This document shows positions 56,854 through 64,000 of a DNA stretch of 64,000 nucleotides, piece by piece. Source of the stretch: Sutcliffiella cohnii (GTDB taxonomy: Bacteria; Bacillota; Bacilli; Bacillales; Bacillaceae_I); the NCBI RefSeq assembly GCF_002250055.1, contig NZ_CP018866.1, positions 3,712,501 to 3,776,500 of the forward strand, read 5' to 3'. Each line of letters opens with the position of its first letter. Position 1 is the first letter of the stretch. Position numbers and translations under genes: made by a program. The notes below the pieces were generated by a model, which searched no databases, was not told where the DNA came from, and saw only the letters and a program-made list of their open reading frames with translations.

Positions 56854-57251
56854 TCTTTGTATTAATTATATGGCTTTTGGAAAGCTTATCGTTTATTTTT
56901 TTATTTTTGGAAAACTTATCGTTTATTCTGCTTTTGACCAAGAATATCAACTTTGTTCAGCTTACACATTGAAAATTCTCCGTCTTACTATCATTGATTT
57001 ACAGCCACAAGAATGTATAACAATTCCATACTTTTACACCGATTGTCAGTAAACACCACATGCTGTCAATGTGATGACCAATAGGATAACCTCAGAGTTT
57101 TTGAAGTTAAAAAATCTAATCCTCCTTATTTATACCGAGGAATTAGGGTAGGATTTGACCTTTTGCATCACACAAGTTTGGAAAAACATTTTCTATTAAG
57201 TAGTATCTTTGTACTTCGCAGCAAATAGAACTATTGTTTTCTCACCTTACT

Positions 57252-57277
57252 TATTCAACAAATGCGCCCTATTGTTG
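57252..57277. repeat. Palindromic repeat, copy 1
   Basis: TTCAACAA and TTGTTGAA flank ATGCGCCCTA, followed by GATCTT. Similar sequence (GCGCCCGATCGCTGAAGATC) is at 57820-57845 on the other side of the ParB-like gene. Confidence 0.6.
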
Positions 57278-57344
57278 AAGATCTTCAGTTAATACTTAAT
57301 TAGAGAAATGCTCCCAGATTGTTTAAGATTAATTATAATTGCTT

Positions 57345-57731
57345 TTAGGTTATTCTTCTTGCTAGATCTTCACACCTTTTAATCCATAACTCGTTATATC
57401 TTTCCTTGGGTAAAACTCGGGTTTCCAAATCACCAATATAATTTATCTTTTTTTCCCTACACCATTCCAAACACACACTATATAAATTCATATCAAGAAC
57501 ATCTTCATCCCAATATACAGGAATTTCCTTCATTCCAGCTTTGAAGTATAGTAATGCCCTTGTATGTCCATCAGTAAAGAATACATCTTTTCCAAATTGT
57601 TTGATTGGTAGAGGATGATTATTAGTATCCTCTAAAGGATTATAGTTTTCTCTTAAATCTTCTAGTTTTGCTTGATTAATATATAATTGACTTGGCTTTA
57701 TATTTTTTAGATCCATGTATAATTTTCGCAA
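57345..57731 (-). CDS. ParB/sulfiredoxin-fold domain protein
   Basis: A 128-residue protein with a ParB-like N-terminal nuclease-fold motif: 'IKPSQLYINQAKLEDLRENYN' followed by 'PLPIKQFGKDVFFTDGHTRALLYFKAGMKEIPVYW', where DGHTRA corresponds to the GxHR loop. There is no DNA-binding helix-turn-helix, so a chromosome-partition role is unlikely. Such single domains occur in restriction or toxin-like settings, CTPase switches and unknown proteins. The TTG at 57731, five bases after AGGTG, fits better than the ATG at 57716. It lies between two copies of a palindromic repeat. Confidence 0.65.
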   Translation of the reverse strand: MRKLYMDLKNIKPSQLYINQAKLEDLRENYNPLEDTNNHPLPIKQFGKDVFFTDGHTRALLYFKAGMKEIPVYWDEDVLDMNLYSVCLEWCREKKINYIGDLETRVLPKERYNELWIKRCEDLARRIT

Positions 57732-57797
57732 ATCCTCACCTTACCTCTCTTGTTCCACTATTCTGCCCGTGCTATTTATCATTTTGACCCATATAAA

Positions 57798-57850
57798 ACG
57801 AGCGCTGATCCTTGTTCCTGGATCGCGCCCGATCGCTGAAGATCGATATT
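57798..57850. repeat. Palindromic repeat, copy 2 (diverged)
   Basis: GCGCCCGATCGCTGAAGATC matches GCGCCCTATTGTTGAAGATC of copy 1 at 16 of 20 positions, in the same orientation. The left arm is diverged. Confidence 0.45.
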
Positions 57851-57881
57851 TATTTTGGAGGCTCTAATAAGTTCTCACTTG

Positions 57882-58430
57882 TTAAAGCTTTTTTGTTAGA
57901 CAAAAGACAAAATGGTCATTAGGATTCCAAATGTGCAAATCATCAGCAATGTAGCCCCGAAGCCACAACTCGTCGTTAATTCGTCTAAGGTAAAAGCCTT
58001 TCGGAAAATTATCGTCTTCAGTTAGTATCTCCGTTGCTATTGTCATGGATCCTGTTGGAGCTTGATGTTGCTGTAAAGAAGTTCCCGAATCACCTTCAGG
58101 CTGATCCAGATACTCTAGTCTTAGATAAGGTCCCAACTCAAGTGGACACAATTCCAAACCGAGTTCGCTCGCTTTTTTATAGATTTGAGGAGTTGTAGCA
58201 CCCTCAGGGAAGCCAAGGTAAGCAACAGTTAGTTCAATCGTCCGCAAGCTATACTTTGTTTCAGAAGTCATAAATTTTTCATCGGTTAATAGCCTCTCTC
58301 CATACTCATTCAACAGGATAGAGTATTCCTGCAATCTCCGTATAAGCTGCTGTTTCGTAAGTCCACCAAGCTCTACCGTTCTCGTAATAATTGGACAATC
58401 AGGGTATGTTTCTTCATTTCCTATACGCAT
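57882..58430 (-). CDS. Hypothetical protein, 182 residues
   Basis: A soluble protein I cannot assign with certainty. The N-terminus 'CPIITRTVELGGLTKQQLIRRLQEYSILLNEYGERLLTDEKFM' is helical. It then reads 'VAYLGFPEGATTPQIYKKASELGLELCPLELGPYLRLEYLDQPEG' and ends with 'GFYLRRINDELWLRGYIADDLHIWNPNDHFVF'. I recall this pattern from scattered Bacillus genomes, sometimes labelled helicase, but see no helicase motif. It stands alone between the ParB-like and HEPN genes on the same strand. Confidence 0.55.
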   Translation of the reverse strand: MRIGNEETYPDCPIITRTVELGGLTKQQLIRRLQEYSILLNEYGERLLTDEKFMTSETKYSLRTIELTVAYLGFPEGATTPQIYKKASELGLELCPLELGPYLRLEYLDQPEGDSGTSLQQHQAPTGSMTIATEILTEDDNFPKGFYLRRINDELWLRGYIADDLHIWNPNDHFVFCLTKKL

Positions 58431-58560
58431 TCGTATTCACTCCCTTACAAATTGATAAAAAGCTATTAAAAATCGTTGTGAAAGACTTTACAATTTTGTA
58501 TTAGTAACTGTTTATTAAATATCAACCTATTCCGTATTTGTAAAGAAAATAGACTGTAAA

Positions 58561-60309
58561 TTACTGTTTATCTATAAATTCCTGGCAACTTTCACAAAAT
58601 CCATCTTCTGTACCGTCTAAAGGTTCCTCACATTTCATGCACTCGCCTACCTGATTTGTATGACCACAGATAAAGCAGTGTCCTACTGTATATTCATTTT
58701 CCTTTGATATATTAACCGCAAATCCCTGGCATTCTTCACAAGGAAATGAAGCCATATCCTCCCCTATTTCGGGCATTTTCTCTTCCAATAAGTTATGGAC
58801 AAGAGTTTCCAGTTCCTCTAAAGCCGAAACATCCAACTCGTCTAGTATACTCGGCATAAAACAACCTTGTTCTTCATTAAATTCTGCTTCGCCGTTCGTA
58901 TAGCTAATTTCGAAACTTTCCTGATATTCACCGTTGTAATATACTAAAAATTTCACATTGCTTGTTCCGGCTGCTTCTGCATTAATGAAAGGTTCTACAT
59001 CAACTGTTATACTATTATTAATAGCATTGTGAACAATCATAAACACATTTTCATCGTTATCTTTTAACAAAGGCTCACTATAGGTAATTTCAAGTTCACT
59101 TCTGTAGTAAATGTCTTGCTTAATTTCTTCAAAAGCTGTATTAATGTGTTCTTGTAGTAATTCGATGATGTCATCCTCATCTCGAATTTCCACTCCACTT
59201 TCCTCTGCCATTAATTCTCTCAGATCAGCTTCTCTTTGACGGTATTCGCTCTCTTCCATCTCTTCCAATTCTTCCAGGAAGTTGTTCATTTCTTGTTCTA
59301 AATGTTCGGAGAATTTATCCTCTGCCTCCGTAATTAGCGTCAGCAGATCACCCATGCTTTTCTTAAACTTTTGATACAACTTATTATCAATTAGTTTGTT
59401 ATGAGCCACATGGTTTCGGTCCGTGCTAAAATTTTCCCATTTTCCTTGGAATTCCCTTAGGTTACAAGAAAACCACGGCGCGAAGTAGTCTTCCCAAAAA
59501 TCTTTGTCCACTTCCATTTGCTCTTGCAAAATTTTGGTTAAACCTTTCTGAAGTCCTTCAATCGATTTTTCGTCATTCATTAAATTATTCATAATGTATT
59601 GAAAGCGATGAAGGTCTTTCCGCCGCTCAATATTATTTTCCGGTTCGGCAAAACCAAATATAAATGAATCATCTTTACTAAAAATATTCGTTCCTTTCAC
59701 TCGGTAGGTTTTAAACGAGATGATAGTAACTAAATCCCCGGTATCAATAGACAATAAATTTGTATGGATGTTTTTAAAGCTAGGCGCCCGGTCTCTGTAT
59801 GGGTCATTCCTTTGGTTGTATTTTTTAGTCAAGTGAGTGGGCATATATTTTTCCCACCAATCGCCGCCTAGATTATAAAATAAGATTGTGTTGATTAAAC
59901 GGCGCAGGGAATTTTCTACGGAATGAACGTCCTTATATAAATCTTCCGCTAATTCCTCTGATTGTCGATCCTCCAGCCACACACACTGTTCCCACTCATC
60001 TATTATTAAATCTTTTATCTTAATCTTTAAATCATGCAACTCTTTATCATCTTTCGATTCCACTTCCCTTGAAATGTCCGCCTTCAATTGAGAAGTCCCA
60101 TGCGTCATAATAAAAGTAAACTGAACAAAATACTGCTTGTCCTTTAAAACAAGAGTACATTTTCGCATTCGATCTTTATTTGTATAAAACTCTAAATCTT
60201 TTGCTGCTAATTCGATTTCAACCTTTTCCATTAGCTCTGTTGTATATTCTTTAAAGTCAAAGCTTTCCTGTTTACTGTTAATCATTACAAACCTAATCAT
60301 GCTTTTCAT
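58561..60309 (-). CDS. HEPN-like protein with two C-terminal zinc ribbons
   Basis: A 582-residue soluble protein. Residues 125-165 ('VENSLRRLINTILFYNLGGDWWEKYMP') and 275-325 ('WENFSTDRNHVAHNKLIDNKLYQKF') resemble the two halves of a Swt1/ApeA-like HEPN domain; R298-N-H-V-A-H303 is the RX4H ribonuclease motif. Residues 335-400 are a charged coiled-coil-like region. The C-terminus has two zinc knuckle pairs, C524/C527 with C545/C548 and C557/C560 with C572/C575. HEPN RNases are common in antiphage and toxin systems. The start ATG follows AGGAGG. The assignment is from motifs only. Confidence 0.6.
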   Translation of the reverse strand: MKSMIRFVMINSKQESFDFKEYTTELMEKVEIELAAKDLEFYTNKDRMRKCTLVLKDKQYFVQFTFIMTHGTSQLKADISREVESKDDKELHDLKIKIKDLIIDEWEQCVWLEDRQSEELAEDLYKDVHSVENSLRRLINTILFYNLGGDWWEKYMPTHLTKKYNQRNDPYRDRAPSFKNIHTNLLSIDTGDLVTIISFKTYRVKGTNIFSKDDSFIFGFAEPENNIERRKDLHRFQYIMNNLMNDEKSIEGLQKGLTKILQEQMEVDKDFWEDYFAPWFSCNLREFQGKWENFSTDRNHVAHNKLIDNKLYQKFKKSMGDLLTLITEAEDKFSEHLEQEMNNFLEELEEMEESEYRQREADLRELMAEESGVEIRDEDDIIELLQEHINTAFEEIKQDIYYRSELEITYSEPLLKDNDENVFMIVHNAINNSITVDVEPFINAEAAGTSNVKFLVYYNGEYQESFEISYTNGEAEFNEEQGCFMPSILDELDVSALEELETLVHNLLEEKMPEIGEDMASFPCEECQGFAVNISKENEYTVGHCFICGHTNQVGECMKCEEPLDGTEDGFCESCQEFIDKQ

Positions 60310-60623
60310 GCCTTTATCCTCCTGAACGTCCTACGTATCTATTATTCATACCAATACATCATACGTTGGCGCACACTTTCTCTAGTCGAACAAAATAATG
60401 TATTTACCATTATCATGTTGTAAATTGGAACATTATTCAAGCATTTCTTCGTTTTTTTGGCATTTTTCATTCAAGGGATAAGGAATGCTTTGATATTTTT
60501 AACCACTATGCTTTTATTGAATCCATCCTTCCAGCCACTCGCCTTTATATTGTATGAAAAAATCCCAATACCAAAAATCACTTTCAGATTTGTTAAGATT
60601 CTGTTGTGTTTATTGAACTAACC
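60310..60623. other. Spacer between the HEPN gene and the intron
   Basis: AT-rich sequence with no supported gene. It presumably carries the promoter of the HEPN gene and the 3' exon flank of the intron. Confidence 0.5.
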
Positions 60624-63321
60624 GTTAGCAATAGGTAAGCGTTTGAAGTTATCTCCGGCTTTTCCCCTGCTCCACACGGAACGTGCCAGTTTCCTAGCAT
60701 TCCGCGTTCCATCTAACGATGGTTTTGTTAATTATAAGTTTCAAGTTACTCTTGTTGTTTTGGGTTATTTGATTTGTTCTAATTCACATGCTTCCCGATA
60801 TTTATTAATTTTCTGTAGCACCGGTTCTGTGATACCCAATTTTTTCATGAGTAGGTTCATCTTAATTATATCTGTCATATGGATAAGTTTATGTACATCT
60901 TTATGAAGGATGCGTAGGTTATGAAACTTGTCGCTTCCACCGAGTTGTATAGGAATAAAGTGATGGCAGTGCAAATCATGTGCTTGAAGAAATAATCCTG
61001 TGATTTCACATTTTCCATTTTTCATACTATATCGGCTTATTCGATTATCCATATATTCGACACTGCGTGTCGGGATTTTCGACTCCATTAAAAGAGCTAT
61101 TTCTTGCTTGATATTCTTGTGCAAGTTCTTATGAATCTGCGCTCGACCTTTCACCGTGAATGGTGTTAGACTTTGTGTAAAACTAATCACGTTTTTTGTC
61201 TGAACATTCGCGATAGGGAAAAGGTGAATACCTGCAATTTTAAAAGTCTTGAATCCTAAACTATAAAATTTCTTGTAGGTTGGTGGTGGATTCGTTGGAT
61301 GTGCGTATTTCCCGATAGGCTTAAGACGATTGTACATCATTGCACGTATTTCATAGGCAAGACGTGAGAACGCTAAATTGACATGTGTTGCTCTATTAAA
61401 GTAATTATGTAGACCTAAGACAAAACTATTAAAGCGTAAAGCATTTTGAACTGTTGGTGAGGAACGCAGTATTTCGATTCGTTTCCTCGCTTCAGCCTTT
61501 ATTTTCTGTATTTTCTCGTTGCGAACGAAAGTGTGAGCCACTCGTTTTTTACCTTTACGATTTGCACGTATAGTGAACCCAAGAAAAGCAGATTCTTGTT
61601 TACGCAAATTAATAATCTTCGATTTTTCCGGTGAAATATCAAGTTTTAGCCGTTCTTTTAGAAATAGCTTTACTGCGTGATACCATTTTTCGGCTGTTTT
61701 CCAATCTCTACAAAGTATTTTGAAGTCATCTGCATAGCGTACCATATAACCCTCTTTTAAGTGAGTACGCTTTTTTGCGAGGAGTTCACCTTCCCTAGTC
61801 TTAAAGGATTTGTGAAGAGGGAAGAGTTCCCATTGATTCGCTACCCATTGGTCTAATTCATTCAAAACAATGTTCGATAATAGTGGTGATAGTAACCCAC
61901 CTTGCGGAGATCCTTTAGTAGGAATACCCTCTCCATCAACCTCGGCTTTTAACATTTTAGCTATGCAAACGAGGACTTGTCTGTCTCGAATACCTAGATT
62001 CCACAGTTGTTTAATTAACAATGTATGATTGATATTGTCAAAGAAACCTTTAATATCAATATCTACAACATAATGAAGTTTTGAATGGTTCACAAGAAAT
62101 TGAACTCTTGCCATTGCATGATGAGTAGACCGTAAAGGTCTGAACCCGTAACTATGGTTGTAGAAATGAGCTTCCGCAATTGGCTCTAGCACTTGTTTAA
62201 AGCACTGTTGAATGATTCTATCAAGGATACATGGAATGCCTAGAGGTCGCATTTTGCCATTATCTTTTTCTATTAGTTTACGTCTTACCTTCTTCGGTCG
62301 ATAATTCTTGAGCTGTCTCTGTATTTCTTCTATTAATTCGTTCTCGGGTCGTTTCTCAATATCTAAGATGGTTTTCCCATCTGTACCTGGGGTCTTCGAC
62401 CCTTTGTTTGACTTAATTGTTCGATACGCTAATAAAATATTATTCCTTGACGTGATAATGTCGTATAGACACTGGAATGTTTCTTTATTTTTAGCTCGTT
62501 GATGTAAGTCTGTAAAGGTGTCGGTCATACCATAATAATCCCAATATCGTAGAGCTTGCACTGTGGCATCATTCCTTTATGAATTGATGTTCCCACATTC
62601 TTACCCGACCGGTGCAATGCACGTTTGAAAAATAATTATTAACTATCGTCAGACTTGGGGCTATTCCTCCACCTTCATTACAAAGCTTTCATCAGTCATA
62701 CCCCTACCCTCATAAGGACAAATGCATTTCACAGTAACACTTATAGCAACCGTTTCGGGTGACAGCCCTTGAATCAACGTTCCTTACTTTCCAAGTCCCT
62801 CATAACCTAGCTATCCGTTCTAAACTTAGGTGCTTCCTGTAAGCCTGTGAGCTGGATACCGCCATTGTTCAGTATAATGTGTTTCATAGAAGCAATTTTT
62901 ACTCCACATCACTCACCCCATCGTGAGATGGGACAATAGTTTCCTATTGTTCGTAACTTTAGACCCGTACGTTCGGAAGTTTGTCTGTTCTTTTCCACAA
63001 GAAAATTCTCACCATATATAGTTTTTCAGCCATCCGGCATATCCATTGGCATACCTTTTCCTTAAGGAACGGCTTCAGCCTTTGTTCTGCCGACTTCACC
63101 TGTGCTCCAGACCCCATAGTCTGTCAACTATGGCGCATGCAGGAATATTAATGGGGTAGTTTCAAAATACGTGGTTTTATCATTCCTACCCTCGGTTATA
63201 AAGTTAGGATTTCCGTAGAAATCCCTTGTCGTTTCACACATTAGCGCTTATGACAAAACTTGTCGCGCTACCCCGTTACTTCAACAAGAGAAAGGCGATA
63301 ACCTTTATTAAGCTATCGCAC
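60624..63321 (-). mobile_element. Group II intron, complete
   Basis: A 2.7 kb intron on the minus strand. The 5' end GTGCGATAGC (63321) matches the GUGYG rule. The reverse-transcriptase gene is inside. Domain V is at about 60680-60720: strands ACGCGGAA / TTCCGTGT with G-U pairs, a CG bulge on the 3' strand, upper stem TGCTAG / CTGGCA and a GAAA loop; the triad position reads CGC. Domain VI follows and the end at GCTAAC (60624) gives the AY rule. The boundaries are inferred from these rules, so the exact ends may be off by a few bases. Confidence 0.8.
60765..62561 (-). CDS. ltrA: Group II intron reverse transcriptase / maturase (LtrA-type, HNH)
   Basis: A 598-residue intron-encoded protein with maturase, reverse transcriptase and endonuclease parts. 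RT motifs include 'KLIEKDNGKMRPLGIPCILDRIIQQCF', 'SYGFRPLRSTHHAMA', 'YVVDIDIKGFFDNINH', 'GSPQGGLLSPLLSNIVLNELD' and the catalytic 'MVRYADDFKIL' (YADD). The C-terminal HNH nuclease is 'CEITGLFLQAHDLHCHHFIPIQLGGSDKFHNLRILHKDVHKLIH'. All catalytic residues are intact, so it may be active. It supports splicing and reverse-transcription-based spread of its intron. Confidence 0.95.
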   Translation of the reverse strand: MQALRYWDYYGMTDTFTDLHQRAKNKETFQCLYDIITSRNNILLAYRTIKSNKGSKTPGTDGKTILDIEKRPENELIEEIQRQLKNYRPKKVRRKLIEKDNGKMRPLGIPCILDRIIQQCFKQVLEPIAEAHFYNHSYGFRPLRSTHHAMARVQFLVNHSKLHYVVDIDIKGFFDNINHTLLIKQLWNLGIRDRQVLVCIAKMLKAEVDGEGIPTKGSPQGGLLSPLLSNIVLNELDQWVANQWELFPLHKSFKTREGELLAKKRTHLKEGYMVRYADDFKILCRDWKTAEKWYHAVKLFLKERLKLDISPEKSKIINLRKQESAFLGFTIRANRKGKKRVAHTFVRNEKIQKIKAEARKRIEILRSSPTVQNALRFNSFVLGLHNYFNRATHVNLAFSRLAYEIRAMMYNRLKPIGKYAHPTNPPPTYKKFYSLGFKTFKIAGIHLFPIANVQTKNVISFTQSLTPFTVKGRAQIHKNLHKNIKQEIALLMESKIPTRSVEYMDNRISRYSMKNGKCEITGLFLQAHDLHCHHFIPIQLGGSDKFHNLRILHKDVHKLIHMTDIIKMNLLMKKLGITEPVLQKINKYREACELEQIK

Positions 63322-63433
63322 CCGTTTAGTTGAACAAGCACTTTCTCTTCTATTACAGTAATTTTCGAACTTCTAACTATATAAGTACAATATTAGTATT
63401 TTGAAATTTCTTAATGTTTAGTTTGGATTATGT

Positions 63434-63439
63434 TATACT
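63434..63439 (+). promoter_or_regulatory. Probable -10 box for the leader/MBL transcript
   Basis: TATACT, with a weak TTAATG 17 bases upstream (63411-63416), could start a transcript about 15 bases before the leader ribosome site. The -35 match is poor. Confidence 0.4.
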
Positions 63440-63471
63440 TTTCCTTAGTGAAACAAGGAGGTACAAGTCCA

Positions 63472-63486
63472 ATGGTAAAAAAATAA
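63472..63486 (+). CDS. Four-residue leader peptide MVKK
   Basis: ATG GTA AAA AAA TAA lies ten bases after a strong AAGGAGG site. It is followed by a stem-loop (63490-63543) and then the metallo-beta-lactamase-fold gene. Very short frames with good ribosome sites ahead of a stem-loop are typical of translation-dependent attenuators, but this one has not been reported to my knowledge. Confidence 0.35.
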   Translation: MVKK

Positions 63487-63489
63487 TAT

Positions 63490-63543
63490 GAGAAAATCTT
63501 AAATTATTTTAATAACATTAGAGTAAAACATGTAGATTTTCTC
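63490..63543 (+). promoter_or_regulatory. Stem-loop between leader peptide and MBL-fold gene
   Basis: GAGAAAATCT (63490-63499) and AGATTTTCTC (63534-63543) form a perfect 10-bp stem with a 34-base loop, starting four bases after the leader stop codon. A ribosome on the leader would cover the first arm. No T-run follows, so simple termination is uncertain. Confidence 0.5.
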
Positions 63544-63591
63544 TTTCATAGAATGAATATATAGAAGAGAGGAAAAATAACATGTTAAATA

Positions 63592-64000
63592 AATTAAGTG
63601 ATACTATTTATTATTTATCCAATCAAGATGATAGAGAACGACCAACATTAGGACTGGTATGTGGTGACCGATATAGTCTAATAATAGATTCTGGTAATTC
63701 TCCTCAGCATGCTCAGGACTTTTTACTAGAAATTGAGAACCTAAATGTATCACCAGTTAAATATGTCGTTATTACCCATGCACATTGGGACCATTTTTTA
63801 GGTATGAATGAATTTGATGCAACAGTTATAGTTAATAGTCAAACAAACGAATCGATAAAAGAATGGAAAAATTTGTCCTATGACGATAGTTCACTACAAA
63901 AGTATGTAAATACTAATCAGATGAGTGCTATGTGTATGAAGATTATACAAACTGATATGCCAAACAGAGACTGTTTTAAGTTGAAATCTCCAGATGTAAT
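63592..64000 (+). CDS. Metallo-beta-lactamase-fold hydrolase, 5' part
   Basis: The first 136 residues of a gene running off the right edge. The metal-binding motif is 'KYVVITHAHWDHFLGMNEF' (HxHxDH, residues 66-71). The lead 'IYYLSNQDDRERPTLGLVCGDRYSLIIDSGNSPQHAQDFL' is the usual first beta-sheet. The ligand class (beta-lactam, lactone, thioester) cannot be told from this part. A GAGAGG site lies nine bases before the ATG, and upstream lie a short leader frame and a stem-loop. Confidence 0.82.

Larger units (their letters stand above)
56682..57344. other. Intergenic accessory stretch without a supported gene
   Basis: No gene is supported. It holds a hairpin at 56826-56853, a direct repeat of about 25 bases at 30-base spacing (TTTTGGAAA.CTTATCGTTTA near 56875 and 56905), and a remnant that reads like the end of a lipoprotein signal ('LLVITLTACG') at about 57049-57090 with a stop right after it. 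A palindromic repeat is at 57252-57277. Confidence 0.55.

Noticed and set aside
56763..57052. Plus-strand frames of 60-69 codons
   Set aside because: They are AT-rich, hydrophobic by composition (Phe/Leu/Ile) and cover a hairpin and a 30-base direct repeat; no convincing start.
57046..57125. Possible lipoprotein start with 'LLVITLTACG' after a GGAGG site
   Set aside because: No usable start codon between the ribosome site and the hydrophobic stretch, and a stop follows three residues after the lipobox cysteine. At most a remnant.

Overview
The window reads as a chromosomal segment of a low-GC, spore-forming Bacillaceae bacterium. The evidence is strong AGGAGG-type ribosome binding sites, T-rich intrinsic terminators, CotF-type spore coat genes, a bacillithiol-era Firmicute SufCDSUB operon, an S-box, FadR and Fur operators, and gene order very close to the yun/yur/yus region of Bacillus subtilis. 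No rRNA, tRNA or CRISPR array was seen. Identifications come from motif reading and remembered families; no database search was possible.

Layout. 1-3.9 kb: start of an HD-GYP protein, then yunC-yunD-yunE-yunF on the minus strand. 3.9-5.5 kb: a small accessory patch with a four-helix membrane protein and a broken secreted-protein gene. 5.7-11 kb: the complete minus-strand sufCDSUB operon for Fe-S cluster assembly. 11.3-17.8 kb: yurZ, the metNPQ methionine importer behind a SAM riboswitch, yusD, an MFS carrier, yusE and yusF. 18.1-19.2 kb: a minisatellite of 25 units of exactly 42 bp. 19.3-20.4 kb: yusG, gcvH and yusI. 20.7-26.2 kb: the fadN-fadA-fadE beta-oxidation operon with a consensus FadR operator upstream. 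26.5-29 kb: yuzL, a second minisatellite with alternating 21/20 bp steps, fadM and two coat genes. 29-34 kb: a divergent, Fur-boxed siderophore uptake locus with an FhuF-like reductase.

34-45 kb: a glycerophosphodiester phosphodiesterase converges on a very large secreted 5'-nucleotidase. These are followed by a benzil reductase-like SDR with an M50-like protease, a DEAD-box helicase, and an ECF sigma factor with a probable anti-sigma partner. Three copies of a GC-rich dispersed element lie here. 44.6-46.7 kb: a CstR-type persulfide regulator, three matching operators and four sulfur-carrier or rhodanese genes. 46.8-56.7 kb: polysaccharide deacetylase, glycosyltransferase, lgt, a class II aldolase with a zinc dehydrogenase, a lipid kinase, a 34-residue mini-gene, a PilZ protein, a stand-alone GTP cyclohydrolase II, and a TetR/SDR divergent pair with a palindromic operator.

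56.7-64 kb is accessory: a ParB-like protein between two copies of a short palindromic repeat, an unrecognised protein, a 582-residue protein with a HEPN-like RX4H motif and two zinc ribbons, a 2.7 kb group II intron with an RT-HNH maturase, and a truncated metallo-beta-lactamase-fold gene behind a four-residue leader peptide and stem-loop. The best candidates for something undescribed are the two phase-regular 41/42 bp minisatellites and the HEPN/zinc-ribbon protein with its neighbours.
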